Assembly (NCBI RefSeq): GCF_016055185.1
Contig: NZ_JAECVR010000012.1
Location: 62,001 to 126,000, forward strand
Reading direction: 5' to 3'
From: Paenactinomyces guangxiensis
GTDB taxonomy: Bacteria > Bacillota > Bacilli > Thermoactinomycetales > Thermoactinomycetaceae
DNA: 64,000 nucleotides
The notes under the pieces were generated by a model, which saw only the letters and a program-made list of their open reading frames with translations, was not told where the DNA came from and did no database searches. Both the position numbers and the translations under genes were made by a program. Shown piece by piece: positions 16,310-25,252 of this stretch; the first letter of the stretch is position 1; each line of letters opens with the position of its first letter.

Positions 16310-16861
16310 ATGGCTGCACTAATAACCGTTGAAGAATTCTTTCAATACGTCAAACAACCATTGCCGGCGGATACGGACGACAAATATAAACTTGTCGAAT
16401 CATTGATATATAGGGCGTCTGATTATTGCCGTGAATATGTCGGCGGGCCAATCATAACCGAATCAATAACAGAAAAGATAGACGGAACCGGACACGACGA
16501 AATCAAACTTTCTAAAGTGCCGGTTCTTTCTGTTTCGTCCGTTGTCGTTGACGGAGTAGATAAAACGGCGGCAATAGGTTTCTATGAATTCGGCATTCTG
16601 TATATGGATGATGTTTTCCCAGAAGGACGACAAAACGTAACCGTCAACTATTCGTCAGGATACGGGGCGACGCATGAAGATATACCCCAAGGCATTAAAC
16701 AGGCCGCGTTATTAATTTGTCATTACTGGTTCAAGCGCGACACGCTGGACTATTCTTCAACTTATGGCGAATCGGAGGTTATAACGGGGCAATGGCGGTT
16801 CCCGACAACAGCGTTAAAAATGTTGGACCCGTACAAGGTTCGTAAAATGGCGGTGATATGA
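16310..16861 (+). CDS. Head-tail connector (gp6-like)
   Basis: About 183 aa from ATG 16310. The helical N-terminus (LITVEEFFQYVK..., LVESLIYRASDYCREYVG), the beta section PVLSVSSVVVDG and NVTVNYSSGYG, and QAALLICHYWFKR are typical of phage gp6/connector proteins that join portal and tail. Its end overlaps the next start (ATGATGG). Confidence 0.8.
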   Translation: MAALITVEEFFQYVKQPLPADTDDKYKLVESLIYRASDYCREYVGGPIITESITEKIDGTGHDEIKLSKVPVLSVSSVVVDGVDKTAAIGFYEFGILYMDDVFPEGRQNVTVNYSSGYGATHEDIPQGIKQAALLICHYWFKRDTLDYSSTYGESEVITGQWRFPTTALKMLDPYKVRKMAVI

Positions 16862-17274
16862 TGGCTGCAGGCGTTGAAGTGAAAATAAATCGGAAATCGT
16901 TTCAAAATAGCGGTCTGAAGATGGAAGCAGCAGCCCGGCAAGCGGTAAATAATATTTTGGCTTTCGGCGTGGGCGAGGCGAAAAAGAATTCACCTGTTAA
17001 GACCGGTCATCTTCGCCGGTCTATTCATGTCCTGGACAGCAGCAGCAAGGGGGGCCGATACGGAACAAATATCATTTACGCCAGGATACAAGAAGAAGGT
17101 GGAAAGATACGAGCAAAACGGGCCAAATACCTACGGTTTAAAATCGGTAACCGTTGGGTCACTGTAAAGGAAGTAAAGATAAAGCCGAAAAGATATTTAA
17201 AACGTTCCGCATCGACTACACAGGCCAATGTACCACGCTTGGTAAGAAAAGCAATCAGGGAGGCCAAATTGTGA
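16858..17274 (+). CDS. HK97 gp10-like neck protein
   Basis: 138 aa. EAKKNSPVKTGHLRRSIHV and GTNIIYARIQEEGG are the conserved block of HK97 gp10-type proteins, which act at head-tail joining. The stop overlaps the next GTG by four bases (GTGA). Confidence 0.82.
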   Translation: MMAAGVEVKINRKSFQNSGLKMEAAARQAVNNILAFGVGEAKKNSPVKTGHLRRSIHVLDSSSKGGRYGTNIIYARIQEEGGKIRAKRAKYLRFKIGNRWVTVKEVKIKPKRYLKRSASTTQANVPRLVRKAIREAKL

Positions 17275-17672
17275 GCATAAAAACGTTAGAAGCTGAAATA
17301 ATGACGGTCCTTCAATCTGTCCCAGGCGTGGCTGTCTATGACCATGAGCCTAAAAGTTTCCCCTTTCTTCCAGCTATAACGCTAAATTATAACCAATTCT
17401 TTCAGAGTAGAAACCGCTTTAAAAAACGCGAAATTACTTATTCTTGGGAGTTGCGGTTATATGTTGGGTTAGGGAGTGATGCGGCGACGGCAGCCGACAC
17501 GACAAAAGATTTAGTTAACCAATATATCAACGCATTCCGGGCTGCCCCGGACTTGAACGGAATAGCACAACGGGCCGAAATAACGGCCGGTTCTTTGGAG
17601 GTAGTAACGGATGTTCAAAACCCGTACTACCTTCATTTATTTTCGCTTGAAGTAATCGAAGAGGAGGCGTAA
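17271..17672 (+). CDS. Tail completion/terminator protein
   Basis: 133 aa from GTG 17271, inside the stop of the gp10-like gene. IKTLEAEIMTVLQSVPGVAVYDHEP and the later YLHLFSLEVIEEEA fit the small tail terminator proteins at this position in HK97-like gene orders. Assigned by position and general sequence style. Confidence 0.65.
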   Translation: MSIKTLEAEIMTVLQSVPGVAVYDHEPKSFPFLPAITLNYNQFFQSRNRFKKREITYSWELRLYVGLGSDAATAADTTKDLVNQYINAFRAAPDLNGIAQRAEITAGSLEVVTDVQNPYYLHLFSLEVIEEEA

Positions 17673-17674
17673 AG

Positions 17675-18058
17675 ATGGCAGCAACCCAAGGGTTTAAGGG
17701 TAAGGTAAGGATTGGAGCAAATGAAGTCATAGACCTTTCTTCATGGGAATTAGAAATTGAGGTTGCGGACCTGGATGACACCAGTTTCGGTGATTCCTGG
17801 ACTGGTATGATTCCAGGTTTGAAAAGTTGGGCTGGTTCTTTCGGGGGTTCCTGGAACATGGGCGACACGAACGGACAAAAAGCCCTACAAGATGCCTTGC
17901 TAAACAGCACACCTATCAGCCTTGAACTATATACGAATGAAACAAATTTTTATAGCGGAACGGCATATATCACCAGTCAAGGGAATGAGACGCCCGTTGA
18001 TGACAAGGTTACTGTCGAATTTGAGTTTACAGGTTCCGGGCCGTTGACATTTACGTAA
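17675..18058 (+). CDS. Tail tube protein paralogue 1
   Basis: 127 aa. Beta-rich, with WELEIEVADLDDTSFGDSW and GLKSWAGSFGGSWNMGD, the pattern of phage major tail/tube proteins, which stack into the tube lumen. GAGGAGG precedes the ATG. It is clearly related to the next gene (FGD.W ... SGSF.W segments). Confidence 0.8.
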   Translation: MAATQGFKGKVRIGANEVIDLSSWELEIEVADLDDTSFGDSWTGMIPGLKSWAGSFGGSWNMGDTNGQKALQDALLNSTPISLELYTNETNFYSGTAYITSQGNETPVDDKVTVEFEFTGSGPLTFT

Positions 18059-18082
18059 GACCGGGGAGCATTAACCCCGGTC
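18059..18082 (+). terminator. Hairpin between the tail tube paralogues
   Basis: Perfect 8-bp GC-rich arms GACCGGGG/CCCCGGTC with an 8-base loop, and no T-run. Probably an attenuating or stabilising hairpin. Confidence 0.5.
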
Positions 18083-18107
18083 CTTCGCTATAAAGGAGGG
18101 CAGGCAA

Positions 18108-18734
18108 TTGGCAAAGCAGGGTTTTTTAGGAGCGATTAAAGTAAAGTCAGGCCCGTCCGTAGCCTTTACGGATGTTCCGCTCACTGACAGCGGGGACCAA
18201 ACAACTTATATCGTGAGCGACGAAACGAAACGGTATTGGGACCGTTCGGCCGCCGTAACAGTTGAAAAATCAAGCGACGGAACCAACTGGACAACAGTCC
18301 CGGCCAGCGATTACAAAATAGAATACGTCGGCGGGCGAATTGTTTTCAATGCGCCCCAGGTTTCAACCGATTCCTTTCGGGTGGATGCGGCAGCGTATCC
18401 CATAGAAACAATTGTTGCCGGTTTTGAATGGTCATTAGATTTAGAACAGGAAGTACAAGATACGCCGACATTTGGCGACGGTTGGAACGACGTAACGCCG
18501 ACCAGGAAAAGCGGTTCCGGGTCATTCTCCTGGTATTGGGCGAATGGAACTTTTTTTGAAAAGTTGGGCGATGATGATTTAATCATCATCCTGTATGTAG
18601 ACGAGACAAACAATATTAGATATGAATTCACAGGGGCAATTACTACGGATAGTATCGAAACCCCTAACGACGGCGTAGTAACGGAAGAATTGGAATTTAT
18701 GGCGAATGGCGAAATCTATTATAGGGAGTCATAG
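18108..18734 (+). CDS. Tail tube protein paralogue 2, with inserted domain
   Basis: 208 aa from TTG 18108 behind AAAGGAGGG. The C-terminal 110 residues align with the previous gene (FEWSLDLEQEV, PTFGDGW, SGSGSFSWYWANG). About 75 extra residues lie near the N-terminus (TVEKSSDGTNWTTVPASDYK), a beta-sandwich-like insert that could decorate the tube surface. Both being tube subunits, or one being a minor tail protein, are open. Confidence 0.72.
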   Translation: MAKQGFLGAIKVKSGPSVAFTDVPLTDSGDQTTYIVSDETKRYWDRSAAVTVEKSSDGTNWTTVPASDYKIEYVGGRIVFNAPQVSTDSFRVDAAAYPIETIVAGFEWSLDLEQEVQDTPTFGDGWNDVTPTRKSGSGSFSWYWANGTFFEKLGDDDLIIILYVDETNNIRYEFTGAITTDSIETPNDGVVTEELEFMANGEIYYRES

Positions 18735-18745
18735 GAGGTTATCAA

Positions 18746-19123
18746 ATGAGCGAAAAAGCGGCCAGATTCATGGCGGAAGGGCAAGAGGTTATAATTGCCG
18801 GTCAACCGGTCAAAATCCAACCCCAAACAATCGGTCACAATTTGAAGTTCCTGAGGTTTATCGGCGAAGTAATGGCTGAGGCGAACGAGATTGGCGGTAA
18901 AGAATTCACGAAAGAAAACGTGGCAAATGTACTAATGGGAGCTATAGAAACCAAACTGGTAGAATTGGCCCAACTTATCGCTCCAGGCGTAAGCGAAGAG
19001 CAAGTTTTTAACGCCTATTTTGACGAATGGGCGGAAGCTATTGAGGTGTATTTAAAACTAAATTTTTTCAAGGTTTACCAGGCGGTCATGATGGCGATGC
19101 AGATTCGGAAGAAAGCCAAATAA
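18746..19123 (+). CDS. Tail assembly chaperone (gpG-like)
   Basis: 125 aa, ATG after AGGAGG. It lies immediately before the tape measure gene, where phages encode chaperones that coat the tape measure. A TTTTTTC slippery heptamer at 19063-19069 allows -1 frameshifting into the next frame, giving a gpGT-type fusion. Confidence 0.82.
   Translation: MSEKAARFMAEGQEVIIAGQPVKIQPQTIGHNLKFLRFIGEVMAEANEIGGKEFTKENVANVLMGAIETKLVELAQLIAPGVSEEQVFNAYFDEWAEAIEVYLKLNFFKVYQAVMMAMQIRKKAK
19063..19069 (+). promoter_or_regulatory. -1 ribosomal frameshift site (T TTT TTC)
   Basis: In the chaperone frame the codons are AAT-TTT-TTC. Slipping back one base after TTT-TTC leaves Phe-Phe decoding intact and continues as Q-G-L-P-G-G-H into the open frame that runs to 19473. 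The arrangement matches the conserved lambda G/GT frameshift. Confidence 0.8.
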
Positions 19124-19473
19124 CCAGCCTGGACGACACGGCCCAATATTTGATTGACTTGTCCGTCTTTGTTTGTTGTGAAACCGGTTGGGCTCTGGAT
19201 GATGTTTTGGATATGCCATTGAGCCGGCTATCTGTTGTAGCTGAATCCATCCAATGGCGGACTCGTGTCAAAAACTACGACGAATGGAAACAAACAGCCG
19301 TTATAGCGGCCATATTGATAAGCGCGTTTGGTAAAAAGAAAATGAAGCCGGAAAATTTGATAGGAAAACCGCCTAAAAGATTCCCGAACGAAACCAGGAA
19401 AAAGAAATACCCTGACGAGATTGCGCGAGCCCTGGAAAAAGCGAAGGAAAGGGGGATAAATCCTGGTGGCTAA
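19063..19473 (+). CDS. Frameshift extension of the tail assembly chaperone (gpT-like)
   Basis: The frame is open across the slippery site. A Gly/Asp-rich linker leads to YLIDLSVFVCCETGWALDDVLDMPLSRL and a basic C-terminus. No convincing ribosome site exists for an independent start (TTG 19150), which supports expression as a fusion. It overlaps the tape measure start by 8 bases. Confidence 0.75.
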   Translation, partial: FFQGLPGGHDGDADSEESQITSLDDTAQYLIDLSVFVCCETGWALDDVLDMPLSRLSVVAESIQWRTRVKNYDEWKQTAVIAAILISAFGKKKMKPENLIGKPPKRFPNETRKKKYPDEIARALEKAKERGINPGG

Positions 19474-21445
19474 AGTGGGTGAGGTTTTTGTAAAGTTGTT
19501 CATGGATTCCGACGAATTCACGGACGGCATAGAAGAGGCCGAAAGAGGAGCCGAGCAGCTAGAAGAACGGATGCAAGAAACCGGGCGGACCATTCGCGGG
19601 GTTATCGGGGATATTTCGGAGCGTTTCGGGCGAATGGGCGAAGGCATGATTGATACCGGGGAAAACTTAACGCAAGCCATAGGACTTCCTTTTCTTTTGC
19701 TTGGTACGTTGGCGGTTATGGCGGCAAAGGAAACGAAGAAGGGCGAAAAGGCGGTTAAGAAATTGGCCGACGGGTTCAAAAAGTTAAAAAAGGCATTGGC
19801 CCCGGTCGGGCAGGCTATTCTTGATATGGCCGTAAAGTATATGCCCAAATTTATTAATATGGTTGAACGTATTTCTAAATGGTTTCAAAATCTTTCCCCG
19901 CAAATGAAAGAACTTGTTATAGCCCTAGGAGGTCTGATAGTTGCGCTAGGCCCGGTTTTAATGTTCGGCGGGGCGTTGGTTTTAATGTTAGGCGGTTTAG
20001 GGCAAGCGCTTACTTTCTTATCCGGGCCAATTGGCTGGATTGTGGCCGCGTTGGGATTGCTAGCAGCGAAAATTCTTAAAACGTCCAAAGGGGCCGAGCC
20101 CTTCTTTAATATGTTGGATAAGTTGGGGAAAATCATAAGAGAAAAAGTAAATGCCGCGTTAGATAAATTAAGTAAAGTCAATTGGGAACAACTAGGCAAA
20201 AACATGGTTCAAGGGATTAGAAATGCGTTTGACAAGCTAGGCGATTTAACCGATAAAATCACCGCATGGATTGACAAAATAGATTGGGCGAAAGTTACCC
20301 AAACATTCCTTACCAAGGCCGGGAAATTTGTTGTTGGAGTTGTAAAAGAGATTGATAAAAAAACCGGGGAACACCTGGAAAAAGGGGAGACGACCCAAGC
20401 GGCCCATGGGTTCGGCGTGTGGTTAGGTAAAGCGATTGTGAACGGAACCAAAAACCTAAAAGCCATTGAGGCATCAATCAAGACGGCCATTTCGGAAGCC
20501 CTCGCCGGGGTTATTAGTTCAGCGATGACCGCCCAAGAAGGCCGGAAGGCCGGAGAAAGCGCCCTTGCCCCTCATGCCTTTATTATCGGTTTATTCCAGG
20601 GAATGTTTTCAAAAATAAACTTGGAAAGCCTGGGGAAATACTTATGGGAAACACTTCCGGCGGGTTTTGCACAAAGTCTTTTACAAAGCGCGGCCGAAAA
20701 AATATCCGGGCAAAAAGTAGAAAATATAAACTGGGAACCATTGAAACAAAAATTCAAACAATCGTTAAACCGAGCCTTCAACCCCGCAAATTTAAAATGG
20801 GATGATGATATAGGTTTGATTGACTTGAGTAAGTTGGTCAAATGGGATTCGCTGAAACCAGACGCAGAAAAGGCTTGGGACGGATTGAAGCAAATTGTAA
20901 AAAACAAAATCAACGAATTGAGAAATAATGCAAACTCTGTATTAGAGGGGCTTAAAAAAATAGTTTCTAACAAATGGAACAATATAAAAACAAACGCAAG
21001 CACCGCATGGGAAAACATAAAAAAAGCTATAACCAAGCCGATAGAAGACGCCTACGACACAATCACTGGTATCATCGACAAAATTAAAAAAGCATTTTCA
21101 AGCATGAAAATTACTATCCCAAAGCCGAAATTGCCGCAAGTTGATGTTAATTGGGTAGAAGTCGCAAAAGGCGCGGCCCGTGCGGTTATCCCGAAATTTA
21201 GATTTTTCGCGTCGGGCGGGATTGTGAACGGAGCAACGGCGGGAGTCATTGGGGAAGCCGGGCCGGAAGCAGTTGTACCGCTGTCCGGGCGACGCATGGA
21301 ACCCTTTGCAAAGGCTATAGCCTCACAAATGGGCATCGGCGGCGGGCTCAATATAACTGTAAACAATTACACAGACAACGAAAAAATAGGTTATTCAACC
21401 GCGCGGGCGGTTTCGCGGGAGATGTGGTTATATGGACTCTATTAA
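19466..21445 (+). CDS. Tape measure protein
   Basis: 659 aa. A charged helical N-terminus is followed by hydrophobic segments around residues 70-90 and 145-205 (LVIALGGLIVALG...), long helical repeats (amphipathic, Trp-spaced), and a C-terminal GIVNGATAGVIGEAGPEAVVPL motif common in tape measures. The length would imply a tail near 100 nm at about 0.15 nm per residue. It ends overlapping the Dit gene. Confidence 0.9.
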   Translation: MAKVGEVFVKLFMDSDEFTDGIEEAERGAEQLEERMQETGRTIRGVIGDISERFGRMGEGMIDTGENLTQAIGLPFLLLGTLAVMAAKETKKGEKAVKKLADGFKKLKKALAPVGQAILDMAVKYMPKFINMVERISKWFQNLSPQMKELVIALGGLIVALGPVLMFGGALVLMLGGLGQALTFLSGPIGWIVAALGLLAAKILKTSKGAEPFFNMLDKLGKIIREKVNAALDKLSKVNWEQLGKNMVQGIRNAFDKLGDLTDKITAWIDKIDWAKVTQTFLTKAGKFVVGVVKEIDKKTGEHLEKGETTQAAHGFGVWLGKAIVNGTKNLKAIEASIKTAISEALAGVISSAMTAQEGRKAGESALAPHAFIIGLFQGMFSKINLESLGKYLWETLPAGFAQSLLQSAAEKISGQKVENINWEPLKQKFKQSLNRAFNPANLKWDDDIGLIDLSKLVKWDSLKPDAEKAWDGLKQIVKNKINELRNNANSVLEGLKKIVSNKWNNIKTNASTAWENIKKAITKPIEDAYDTITGIIDKIKKAFSSMKITIPKPKLPQVDVNWVEVAKGAARAVIPKFRFFASGGIVNGATAGVIGEAGPEAVVPLSGRRMEPFAKAIASQMGIGGGLNITVNNYTDNEKIGYSTARAVSREMWLYGLY

Positions 21446-22340
21446 ATGGATACGGAGCGACGGAACGGAGTACTCCCTAACAGGCCAATCAGATATAAAA
21501 GTTTTGTTTGACCGGGAGGGGTTTTTTATGCCTCCCGTTTCTTATGTTGAAGAAGCGGTCCCGATAGAGGATGAATGTTCTGGAACGTCCATTCAAGAAG
21601 GGAAAACCGTCCGGCGGCTCAACATTGAACCTAGGGAAATAAGAATGCGATTAAGGGTATCAGGGGCCAATCCAGCCGAATTACGCCAGAACGTAAGAAA
21701 ATATATGAAAGCATTTAGTCCTCTTTTTGGTGATGGTAAGTTACAAGTCACGACACCAGACGGAATAGTGAGAGTTTTATATTGCCGATACCTGGACGGC
21801 TTGAAGGGGCAAGAAAATCCTGACGAATTGACAACAACAACCCAAACGTTGCCCCTTGTCCTGATAGCATATGACCCTTATTTTTATTCGGAGGCTAGCA
21901 CGTCGATAACAATTACCGAACAATCAACAACGACGTCGTTTTTCCCGTTTTTCCCGTTGACATTGAATTATGCAGGGAGTTTTGGAGAGGTAACCATCAA
22001 CAATGACGGCGACGCAACCGCGTACCCTGTTTGGACCATTTACGGGCCGGCCGATTTTTTTAAAGTGTCAAATTTGACTACAGGTGAAGCGTTTTTGATT
22101 GATGGCAACGTAGAGAACGGGGCTATAATCGGATACTCCCGATATGCGACGGTCGACGCCCGGCCAGGCAATTATCTAATCGAGCGGAGCGACGGAACAA
22201 ATTTATTTGAATACCGTTCACCTGATTCCGTTTTGTTTGGCTTTCAACCTGGTGAAAATAAAATACGGGTTGAGATTGCCGGGCCCGCGAGCGAAACGAA
22301 GGTGGATTTAAACTATCAGACTCGTCATTTGGTGGTGTAG
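21432..22340 (+). CDS. Distal tail protein (Dit-like)
   Basis: 302 aa. The siphovirus tail family pattern is visible: N-terminal FDREGFFMPPVSYVEEAVP, MRLRVSGANPAELRQNVRKYMKAF, then a galectin-like C-terminal half with NNDGDATAYPVWTIYGPA. It forms the hub between tube and baseplate. It overlaps the tape measure by 14 bases. Confidence 0.85.
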   Translation: MDSIKWIRSDGTEYSLTGQSDIKVLFDREGFFMPPVSYVEEAVPIEDECSGTSIQEGKTVRRLNIEPREIRMRLRVSGANPAELRQNVRKYMKAFSPLFGDGKLQVTTPDGIVRVLYCRYLDGLKGQENPDELTTTTQTLPLVLIAYDPYFYSEASTSITITEQSTTTSFFPFFPLTLNYAGSFGEVTINNDGDATAYPVWTIYGPADFFKVSNLTTGEAFLIDGNVENGAIIGYSRYATVDARPGNYLIERSDGTNLFEYRSPDSVLFGFQPGENKIRVEIAGPASETKVDLNYQTRHLVV

Positions 22341-22342
22341 TC

Positions 22343-23569
22343 ATGACCTGTTCAAATTATCAAATTTTTATCCGTCGTAATTCCGATTTAAAGCAGGTTC
22401 AGCAAATAAGCAAATATAAACGCCTAGAAATGGTTAAGCGACGGAATAAAGTGGGTTCCTGGTTGTTAGAGGTTGACTTTGACTGCACAGAGCTACGACA
22501 CGAATACCAAAACGAACAATTCGGCCTTGAGGTATGGCGCAATGGTTCCCGGTTCTTTACTGGACCATTAACAAGGATTGAACGGCGAAAAAACGGAGAA
22601 GAAAGAACGTTAACCCTTTCTGGAGCCGATGAGAAAATATATCTTACGTCCGAATTGGCCTTACCGGACCCCTGGCATTATACGACAACGTTTAATTCGG
22701 CGTATGATTCGCGGAGCGGTGCAGCCGAGAGAGTTTTAAAGAATTATATCGACTTGAATATCGGCCCGAACGCAGTAGCAGAAAGAAAAATACCGGGCCT
22801 AGTTATAGAAACCAACCAGGACCGGGGGAACAACGTCTATTATATCGCCCGTTTCGACAAGCTGTTGAAAGTCTGCCAGGATATTATTTTGCATATACCC
22901 GGCTACAATTTCGACATAGTTGTAAACGATTCTAACAAGCTTGAATTTAAATTAGTCCCCTGGGTGGACCGATGGGCAAAAGGTGTAGAATTTTCCGAAC
23001 GGTTACGGAACCTGATAGGATATGACTACACCTATGAACGACCGGACCGAAATTTTGTTCTTGTTGGCGGCGGACAGGACGGAGGAACGACGCCTGTCTA
23101 TAGAAAATTCGCGTATTCAGGAAATGAATGGTCCCGGAACCGTTGGGGAAACGTCGTAGAATTCATTGACAAGCGCGGAACCGTCGACGTTAACGAATTA
23201 AAACAAGCAGCCTGGGACGCATTGAAGCTGGAAGACGGGAAAGAAAAACCGGATGAAAACATGATAGGAAAAATAAACGTCACGGCGCAAATCACGCAAG
23301 TCAAAGGCGGCCCGGAAATGGGGAAGGATTGGGACCTGGGCGATTTTGTCAAAGTTACTATTCACCAAGGCGGCCCAGGCCAGGAAATAGCAGTATATGA
23401 CTATATCAAAGAAATAGCCATCTCCCTTACTGAAGAGAGGGCGGAAGAAATCCGGGCTCTTGTTGGTTCTGATGATGTCATTACGACCAATGGGGGACCG
23501 GTTCCTTATATTGTCGATTCTTTGACCCATATTGAAGAAAAATTACGCAGTTTGGAGGGAGCGTACTAG
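22343..23569 (+). CDS. Gp37-like tail-associated protein
   Basis: 408 aa. WLLEVDFDCTELRHEYQNEQFGLEVWRNG and FFTGPLTRIERRKNGEERTLTLSGAD fit the siphovirus Gp37-like baseplate hub family. It starts two bases after Dit and is followed at once by the fibre-like gene. Host-wall contact is inferred. Confidence 0.75.
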   Translation: MTCSNYQIFIRRNSDLKQVQQISKYKRLEMVKRRNKVGSWLLEVDFDCTELRHEYQNEQFGLEVWRNGSRFFTGPLTRIERRKNGEERTLTLSGADEKIYLTSELALPDPWHYTTTFNSAYDSRSGAAERVLKNYIDLNIGPNAVAERKIPGLVIETNQDRGNNVYYIARFDKLLKVCQDIILHIPGYNFDIVVNDSNKLEFKLVPWVDRWAKGVEFSERLRNLIGYDYTYERPDRNFVLVGGGQDGGTTPVYRKFAYSGNEWSRNRWGNVVEFIDKRGTVDVNELKQAAWDALKLEDGKEKPDENMIGKINVTAQITQVKGGPEMGKDWDLGDFVKVTIHQGGPGQEIAVYDYIKEIAISLTEERAEEIRALVGSDDVITTNGGPVPYIVDSLTHIEEKLRSLEGAY

Positions 23570-24499
23570 ATGACAACTACTTATTTTCCTTTTGATTCGG
23601 GGGCTGGAGCCAACGTCAAGGAAGAACAATGGTCACAAATGGCCCGATATTGGCGAAACGACGGTATTTTACCCGACAACCCCGGTGGGGCGTTCACTGC
23701 CCCGAACGATATTCAGAACAAACTACAAGTGGTTGGGGATGATTCTACGCTTTCAGTTATTGTATTCACTGGAAGTGCGTGGATTCAGGGCCATTTTTTC
23801 GATACGGATTCAAACATTGACAAAACATTATCAAGTGTCACGACGTCAGGTAATTCCCGGATTGATATGGTAGTTTTACGCTTGGATTGGCTTGAAAATA
23901 CCATTTCTGTTGAAGTCATAGAAGGGACGGAAGCCACAAACCCAACTGCTCCAAGTTTAACAAAGAATTTCGGCTCGCGTTGGGAAATTCCCTTGGCTCA
24001 AGTCGCCGTGCCTTACGGGGCCACTACCGGTTTGGACTGTACCATCGTGGACAAAAGAAAGCCCGCTTTGTCAGTGGACATGGTCCCGGTGTGTGAAATC
24101 GGTATGGCAGCCGACCAAACCGTTACATCATCAACAAATTATCAAAAATTGAACTTAGATACAGTAAGATATGACAATTTTGATATGGCTGACGTCGACA
24201 ACAAGCGGGTTAGTATCCGAATGAACGGGCTATATTTAGTCAAGCTAAACACAAGAATGAGTTCAGCAAGCGTCATCAATACAATCACTTTGAACGATTC
24301 GCCTGCAACGTCCAATTTTGTAGCACGTTCGGAAGGAGTTAAAGAGAGTTCACTGACTTGGATTGGCAACTTAAACGACGGTCAAACTATCGGAGCCTGG
24401 GTCTATAATAATTCCGGGTCAAATGTAACATGGAACGTAACCAATGTATATACACCATCTCTAACGGTGGTCAGAATGGGGGATAAAGCAACATCATGA
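23570..24499 (+). CDS. Baseplate/tail fibre-like protein
   Basis: 309 aa. The N-terminal part (FPFDSGAGANVKEEQWSQMARYWRNDGIL; SGNSRIDMVVLRLDW) is like upper-baseplate proteins of Gram-positive phages. The C-terminal 120 residues form a separate Asn/Ser/Thr-rich beta domain, which may be the receptor-binding head. GGAGG precedes the ATG. Confidence 0.65.
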   Translation: MTTTYFPFDSGAGANVKEEQWSQMARYWRNDGILPDNPGGAFTAPNDIQNKLQVVGDDSTLSVIVFTGSAWIQGHFFDTDSNIDKTLSSVTTSGNSRIDMVVLRLDWLENTISVEVIEGTEATNPTAPSLTKNFGSRWEIPLAQVAVPYGATTGLDCTIVDKRKPALSVDMVPVCEIGMAADQTVTSSTNYQKLNLDTVRYDNFDMADVDNKRVSIRMNGLYLVKLNTRMSSASVINTITLNDSPATSNFVARSEGVKESSLTWIGNLNDGQTIGAWVYNNSGSNVTWNVTNVYTPSLTVVRMGDKATS

Positions 24500-24825
24500 G
24501 CATAGAACATACCATTCACGGTAAATTCAACGTTGACCAAATTATTAACGAATTGAAAGCAGTCGGGGTTTCACCTTTGATAATTTCTGGTTATCGACAT
24601 GAAACCGAGCCGGATTACTATGCCACTTTAATTTTTACACTAAATGACGAATCAGAAAAACCAACAGTTGACCAAGTAGCCGCCGCCCATGTCCCTACTA
24701 TCCCCATGACATGGGACGAACAACTAAAAGCGGAGCTACAAGCGGCAGCGGATTGGACCGGGGTCCGCGATGCGTTAATAAAATGGATTCAACCCAAAAT
24801 TGATTCTAGCAAAACACCTGAATAA
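24496..24825 (+). CDS. Hypothetical tail-region protein (109 aa)
   Basis: The start overlaps the fibre stop (ATGA). FNVDQIINELKAVG and PTIPMTWDEQLKAELQAAADW are not from a family I can name. Position suggests a fibre accessory or chaperone. Confidence 0.55.
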   Translation: MSIEHTIHGKFNVDQIINELKAVGVSPLIISGYRHETEPDYYATLIFTLNDESEKPTVDQVAAAHVPTIPMTWDEQLKAELQAAADWTGVRDALIKWIQPKIDSSKTPE

Positions 24826-24844
24826 AAAAAGAGAAGGGGAAAAC

Positions 24845-25252
24845 ATGGAGACAATTATCAAAACCGTTTCGGGCGTTGTTGGTGCGGCCGCTTCCTTTTT
24901 GTGGGGCGGTTTTCCTATGCTATTGAAATTTCTGCTTATTCTCATGGTCATTGATTACCTTTCCGGGCTGTTGGCTGGTTGGGTTGGCGGCAAACTTTCA
25001 AGTAAGACCGGCCGGGAAGGAATTGCCCGAAAAGTTCTAATGCCGGTGTTGGTTGCCGTGGCTCATTTCGTCGACGTGATTCTAGGAACTGGAACCGTTT
25101 TCCGTGACGGGATGACCATTTTCTATCTCGTGAATGAAATCCTTTCCATTGTTGAAAACGTAGGCCGGGCCGGGTTGCCGGTTCCCGAGAAGTTTAAGCA
25201 GGCTATTCACATTTTGCGCGAGAAAGGGGAAAAAGATAAGAGTGAAAATTAA
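24845..25252 (+). CDS. Holin (phi29/TcdE-like)
   Basis: 135 aa from ATG 24845 after AGAAGGGGA. Three to four hydrophobic segments, with MLLKFLLILMVIDYLSGLLAGW and the charged KLSSKTGREGIARK loop typical of the 'holin / toxin secretion' family. It permeabilises the membrane to release the amidase encoded next, whose start lies inside this gene. Confidence 0.88.
   Translation: METIIKTVSGVVGAAASFLWGGFPMLLKFLLILMVIDYLSGLLAGWVGGKLSSKTGREGIARKVLMPVLVAVAHFVDVILGTGTVFRDGMTIFYLVNEILSIVENVGRAGLPVPEKFKQAIHILREKGEKDKSEN

Noticed and set aside
19150-19473. Independent gene starting at TTG 19150
   Set aside because: No ribosome site; the frame extends upstream through the slippery heptamer, so a frameshift product is better supported.
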